Assembly (NCBI GenBank): GCA_004213995.1
Contig: SGZJ01000002.1
Coordinates: forward strand, 40,202-104,201
Reading direction: 5' to 3'
Length of the DNA stretch: 64,000 nt
From: Flavobacteriales bacterium
Lineage (GTDB): Bacteria > Bacteroidota > Bacteroidia > Flavobacteriales > Flavobacteriaceae
Of this stretch, positions 59,841 to 64,000 are shown one piece after another. Each line of letters starts with the position of its first letter. The stretch's first letter is position 1. A program made the position numbers and the translations under genes. Under the pieces are notes generated by a model. It worked only from the letters and a program-made list of their open reading frames with translations, made no database searches and was not told the origin of the DNA.

Positions 59841-60659
59841 ATGGAAAAATTACCAAAAATTGGATTACCCCTAGTTATATTATTTTCTCTTTTCTTGCTT
59901 GTAGCAGGAAGATTATTTTATAACATTAATGCCGGAGAAGCTGGAGTTATATTTAAGACTTTTGACGGTGGTGTTGAAACAGACAAACCACCATTAGGTG
60001 AAGGATTTCAATTCGTTTGGCCTTGGAATAGTGTAGTCATTTATGAAGTTAGACAACAAGAAGTCTTTGAAAAAATGAACGTACTTTCTTCAAATGGACT
60101 TGAAATTAAATTAGAAGCTTCTGCATGGTTTCAACCTAATCAAGATGAATTAGGTAAGCTACACCAGGAAAAAGGAGTTAATTATAAAAATAGAATTTTA
60201 TTACCAGCTATAAGATCTGCAGCAAGAAGTGTTGTGGGTAGGTACACACCTGAACAACTTTATTCTAGTAAGAGAGATGCTATTCAAACTGAAATTTATG
60301 ATGAAACAAAAAAAATTGTTGAAGACCAATACATTCAACTAAATGAAATTTTAGTTAGAGATGTAACTCTTCCTCCTACAATTAAAGAAGCGATAGAAAG
60401 AAAGCTTAAGCAGGAGCAAGAGTCTTTAGAGTACGAATTTAGACTTGAGAGTGCTAGAAAAGAAGCAGATAAAGTTAGAATTGATGCTCAAGGTAAAGCT
60501 GATGCGAATAGAATTTTAAATTCCTCATTAACAACTAATATATTAAGAGATAAGGGTATTGAAGCTACAATTAAGCTTTCTGAATCAAATAATAGTAAGG
60601 TTATTGTTATTGGATCTGGTGAATCAGGTCTTCCTATTATACTAGGCGGAAACAACTAG
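59841..60659 (+). CDS. Prohibitin (SPFH/band 7) family protein
   Basis: GEAGVIFKTFDGGVETDKPPLGEGFQFVWPWNSVVIYEVRQQ, IRSAARSVVGRYTPEQLYSSKRD. Confidence 0.93.
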   Translation: MEKLPKIGLPLVILFSLFLLVAGRLFYNINAGEAGVIFKTFDGGVETDKPPLGEGFQFVWPWNSVVIYEVRQQEVFEKMNVLSSNGLEIKLEASAWFQPNQDELGKLHQEKGVNYKNRILLPAIRSAARSVVGRYTPEQLYSSKRDAIQTEIYDETKKIVEDQYIQLNEILVRDVTLPPTIKEAIERKLKQEQESLEYEFRLESARKEADKVRIDAQGKADANRILNSSLTTNILRDKGIEATIKLSESNNSKVIVIGSGESGLPIILGGNN

Positions 60660-60674
60660 TCTTTAAATTTTATT

Positions 60675-60710
60675 AAAAAGACCTCATAATTAAATTTATG
60701 GGGTCTTTTT
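60675..60710 (+). terminator. Rho-independent terminator
   Basis: AAAAAGACCTCATAA...TTATGGGGTCTTTTT stem (15 bp with one G-T) ending in a T run. Confidence 0.85.
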
Positions 60711-60729
60711 ATTTAAAACATAACATAAA

Positions 60730-61509
60730 ATGAATTTAAACAATTATTACTTAATAGAAATTCAATTTTTAGGATACAGATTTCATGGTTGGCAAAAACA
60801 ACCTAAGATTAAAACCGTACATTTAATGATTGATCGTACTATTAACTATGTACTTGAAAATAATAAATTTAAAACTCTAGGTGCAGGAAGAACTGATGCT
60901 ATGGTATCAGCAAATCAAACCGCTTTTGAATTATTTACTGAATTACCAATATTTAATTTAGAAGAGTTTTTGAAATTAGTAAACACTAATTTACCTCAAG
61001 ACATTAGAGCGCTAAATATTAAAACAGTTTCAAAAGAGTTTAATGTTATTAATGATTCTAAAATAAAAGAATATAAATACTTATTTTCAGAAGGAAGTAA
61101 AAACCATCCTTATTGCGCTCCGTTTATCACAACTTTTTTAGATAGTTTAAATATAGACCTGATGAAGGAAGGAGCAAAGCTATTTGAAGGGAAACACAAT
61201 TTCAAGTCTTACTGCTATAAACCCAATGAAAATGGAATATTTGACAGAGAGATTACCTATTGTAAAATTTCTTTTAATACTACTTTACAAGCTAATTTCT
61301 TTCCTAAAAAAAGTTATGAATTAACTGTTAAGGGAAAAGGATTTATGAGAAATCAAATTAGACTTATGATGGGAGTTTTAGTTGAATTGGGTAGAGGAGA
61401 GGTAAGCTTAGATTATATAAAGGAATCTCTTAATACATACAACCCAAAAATTAATTATATAGCACCTGCTTCAGGACTTATGCTTAATAAAGTTGATTTT
61501 ATTAATTAA
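60730..61509 (+). CDS. truA: tRNA pseudouridine synthase A family protein
   Basis: IQFLGYRFHGWQKQPKIKTVH, GAGRTDAMVSANQTAF, KGFMRNQIRLMMGVL. Confidence 0.9.
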   Translation: MNLNNYYLIEIQFLGYRFHGWQKQPKIKTVHLMIDRTINYVLENNKFKTLGAGRTDAMVSANQTAFELFTELPIFNLEEFLKLVNTNLPQDIRALNIKTVSKEFNVINDSKIKEYKYLFSEGSKNHPYCAPFITTFLDSLNIDLMKEGAKLFEGKHNFKSYCYKPNENGIFDREITYCKISFNTTLQANFFPKKSYELTVKGKGFMRNQIRLMMGVLVELGRGEVSLDYIKESLNTYNPKINYIAPASGLMLNKVDFIN

Positions 61510-61537
61510 TTAAATACATCTATAGATTTATTTTTTA

Positions 61538-61545
61538 TATTTTTG
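61538..61545 (+). promoter_or_regulatory. -7 box TATTTTTG upstream of the mechanosensitive channel gene
   Basis: TAnnTTTG; its terminal TTG was used as a start in the ORF track (61543). ATG at 61558. Confidence 0.5.
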
Positions 61546-61557
61546 AAAAAATATATT

Positions 61558-62655
61558 ATGGAAACACTTGAATTTTTAAATACAGAAATTTTTGAAAACA
61601 CACTAAAGGATTATCTATTTGTTCTTTTGTTTATAGTCTTAGGTTATCTAATAATAATCCCTGTAAAATCAATTATTATTAAGATTCTATTTAAATTTTT
61701 TGGTAAAGATCATAATGATATTGACACCCTTGAGTTTAAGAATTTACTTAACAAACCATTACAATATTTTCTCATATTAATTTTATTCTTTTTTTCATTA
61801 AAATTTATTAATATTCCAACCTTTCTAACTTCATCTGAAGAAGGAGTTGATATTAGCGTTATTGCTACTAAAGGATTTAATTTTTTATTATTGACAACAG
61901 TTTTTTGGGTTATTTTAAGATCTATTGATTTTGTTGGATTTAAATTAAAGAATAAAGCCCTTGAAACTGAGAGTAAGGTTGACGATCAGTTAATCCCATT
62001 TGCAATTGACTTAGCCAAAGTTATTTCTATTGTTTTGGGTGCTGTTATGATTTTAGGAGAGGTTTTTGAAGTTAACATTACAGCTTTGGTTACTGGGCTT
62101 GGAATTGGTGGTGTTGCATTTGCACTAGCTTCTAAGGAAAGTTTAGAGAATTTATTAGGTTCATTTACTATCTTTTTCGATAAACCCTTCACAGTTGGTG
62201 ATATTGTTACACTTGGTGGCGTTACCGGAATTGTTGAGAAAGTTGGTTTCAGAAGTACTAGAATTAGAACTTTTGATAAAAGTATTGTTACAGTTCCAAA
62301 TAAAAATATTATCAGTTCTGAATTAGATAATTTAGGAGCAAGACCCGTTAGACGAGTAAAATTTAATATCGGTCTTACTTATGATACATCAGTAGAAAAC
62401 ATTAAAAATATTGTAAATGATATACAAATTTTAATAGATGAGCATCCTATGACAAACGAAGATGGTAGAGTCAGATTTCTAAATTTTGGTGCTAGCTCAT
62501 TAGATATCATGATATTATATTACGTTAATAGTCCAGATTGGGAGGTATTAATTGATGCACAACAAAAAATTAATTTCGATATTATAAATATTGTAAATAA
62601 ATATAAATGCGAATTTGCATTTCCTTCAACATCAGTTTACTTAGAAAAAAATTAA
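61558..62655 (+). CDS. Small-conductance mechanosensitive ion channel (MscS) family
   Basis: VTGLGIGGVAFALASKESLENLLGSFTIFFDKPFTVGDIV, VEKVGFRSTRIRTFDKSIVTVPN. Confidence 0.93.
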   Translation: METLEFLNTEIFENTLKDYLFVLLFIVLGYLIIIPVKSIIIKILFKFFGKDHNDIDTLEFKNLLNKPLQYFLILILFFFSLKFINIPTFLTSSEEGVDISVIATKGFNFLLLTTVFWVILRSIDFVGFKLKNKALETESKVDDQLIPFAIDLAKVISIVLGAVMILGEVFEVNITALVTGLGIGGVAFALASKESLENLLGSFTIFFDKPFTVGDIVTLGGVTGIVEKVGFRSTRIRTFDKSIVTVPNKNIISSELDNLGARPVRRVKFNIGLTYDTSVENIKNIVNDIQILIDEHPMTNEDGRVRFLNFGASSLDIMILYYVNSPDWEVLIDAQQKINFDIINIVNKYKCEFAFPSTSVYLEKN

Positions 62656-62739
62656 CATATGCTTTTCCTTATTAAATAGGTGTTAAGCTCTATATTCTAT
62701 TTTACATAATATAAATTATAGGACAATAAGTATTGTTTT

Positions 62740-63153
62740 CTATTCAGTATCGTTTGATGCTATAACCATTTCTCTATTGTATTTACAACACATAGGTAGT
62801 TTATCATAATCTTCATCCACAGCTGTACTAAGTTCAGTATCATATCCGGACTTTGCTATAGCATTGTGTATATCATTAATGAATTGGTCATTGATTTCTG
62901 TGGACACATTAATTGAAATCATTTTCGATTCCGTGCTCCATGATGCTGTATCTACACCTTCAATAGACATAGTTGCTGATTCAATTGTAGATTTACACAT
63001 CCCACAATTACCTCTAACACCAAACGTAAGATCACTTTTAATAATTTCAGCAGTTTTTGTAGTTGGCACTTCAATAACTTTAACTTCTGGCTGTTTGTTA
63101 TTCATGCAAGAAACGACGGTTAAAACACTAAATAATAGATAGATAGTTTTCAT
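62740..63153 (-). CDS. Heavy-metal-associated (HMA) domain lipoprotein
   Basis: Lipobox SVLTVVSC; GVRGNCGMCKSTIESATMSIEGV; C-terminal PMCCKYNREM. Confidence 0.82.
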   Translation of the reverse strand: MKTIYLLFSVLTVVSCMNNKQPEVKVIEVPTTKTAEIIKSDLTFGVRGNCGMCKSTIESATMSIEGVDTASWSTESKMISINVSTEINDQFINDIHNAIAKSGYDTELSTAVDEDYDKLPMCCKYNREMVIASNDTE

Positions 63154-63164
63154 AATTTGATTTT

Positions 63165-63506
63165 TTATTTATTTTTTCTGTTGGCAATAAAACTTTTTAC
63201 GAAATAGACCATAGAGAATATAGATGTAAGTATCATAAAAATAACACGTATTAAACCAACTCCACCAGAATCTAATGATTTAGGTAACCTCATAACAATC
63301 AAAGCTATTAGTATGACTAAAGTTAGTAATACAGCTATGTGAGCTATTAGTTTATTCTGTTTTTTTAATCCGTTAGTACATAGTAATAAGATTACACCAA
63401 ATACAACTGGAATAAGTGCTGTTGGAGAAACCACTTCTAAATAACCCCATAAGCCTATAAATATTAAGGATAAAGAGTTAATTATATTTGCCTTGAATGA
63501 GTTCAT
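63165..63506 (-). CDS. Small multi-TM membrane protein of unknown function
   Basis: About 113 aa with four predicted hydrophobic segments. Confidence 0.65.
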   Translation of the reverse strand: MNSFKANIINSLSLIFIGLWGYLEVVSPTALIPVVFGVILLLCTNGLKKQNKLIAHIAVLLTLVILIALIVMRLPKSLDSGGVGLIRVIFMILTSIFSMVYFVKSFIANRKNK

Positions 63507-63533
63507 GTTTATAAATTTTATTAATAAAGATAA

Positions 63534-64000
63534 TTAATTAACAGCTATAGTTTCTTTTATTTTATCGAAATTCTCTCTGAGATAAGATCTCAATCTTTTT
63601 TTGTAATCATCTGTTAACCAACTTAAAAAGTTGTGAGTACTCTTACTGATACATTTAGAATATCTATTAATTCTAAAGTCTATGTCATCATTTAATTTTT
63701 TGGATAAAATTAATGCATCAAAAACATCTTCACTGTTTTCAATACAAATTTTTGCGTGTTGACTGATAGATCTTTCTAAAACAACTTTAGAGGACTCCCC
63801 TTTTCTAATAGATTCAACATAGGTTTTGTTAACATCAAAATAAACTTCTTTTGAATTTTGAAATTCCAATCTTAATTCATCAGGCATTTCATATCTAAAG
63901 TTGCTTTCAATTTCTTCATCAGTTATTATACTATCTAAATAATAATTTGGTGATTTAAATATTCTTTGCCAATCTAAATCAATACCCCATTCACCAAATC
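63534..64000 (-). CDS. Hypothetical protein, partial (N-terminus outside window)
   Basis: The frame stays open beyond the listed start: ..FGEWGIDLDWQRIFKSPNYYLDSIITDEEIESNFRYEMPDELRLEF... Confidence 0.6.
   Translation of the reverse strand, partial: FGEWGIDLDWQRIFKSPNYYLDSIITDEEIESNFRYEMPDELRLEFQNSKEVYFDVNKTYVESIRKGESSKVVLERSISQHAKICIENSEDVFDALILSKKLNDDIDFRINRYSKCISKSTHNFLSWLTDDYKKRLRSYLRENFDKIKETIAVN

Noticed and set aside
62687-62740. Small palindrome ACAATA-AG-TATTGT and weak hairpin near 62657-62687 as an ncRNA or terminator
   Set aside because: Short AT-rich symmetry expected by chance at this composition; no supporting context.
1-64000. CRISPR arrays, tRNA/rRNA genes, transposons, prophage, classical defence systems
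   Set aside because: Looked for repeated spacers, cloverleaf-like or rRNA-like segments, transposase/integrase motifs and defence-domain proteins, and saw none. The PglZ domain at 52766-54310 belongs to PorX, not to a BREX system.

Overview
The window is about 64 kb of AT-rich, gene-dense chromosome. Its features point to a Flavobacteriia-type Bacteroidota: fused LpxC/FabZ, a PorX homologue, CarboxypepD_reg-type outer-membrane receptors, and TAnnTTTG promoter boxes. Most of it is core metabolism and housekeeping: ftcD/hutI, fumC, prfB, uvrA, nth, serA/serC, ychF, parE/parC, aroB, ald, tsaE, porX, the lpx operon, efp, sucD, fabG and truA. I saw no rRNA, tRNA, CRISPR array, transposase or prophage. 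The observations most worth a second look are: (1) a probable sulfonolipid (capnine-type) locus, with a cysteine-synthase-like enzyme and an AONS/SPT-family acyltransferase, plus a convergent GNAT-like protein that could be the N-acyltransferase; (2) prfB split by a canonical programmed +1 frameshift (AGG AGG TAT CTT TGA C), so the ORF track misses its N-terminus; (3) two tiny, overlapping membrane-protein ORFs, absent from the ORF track, directly downstream of a TonB-receptor-like gene; (4) a dihydroorotase homologue that appears to have lost its metal ligands; (5) repeated TAnnTTTG promoter boxes whose TTTG was called as a TTG start codon in the ORF track; (6) nested inverted repeats at the start codon of an ECF sigma factor; (7) a GT2 / Cys-rich BNR lipoprotein / S10 peptidase operon; and (8) several families of unknown function. 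All assignments come from reading the sequence and motif memory; no database search was run.
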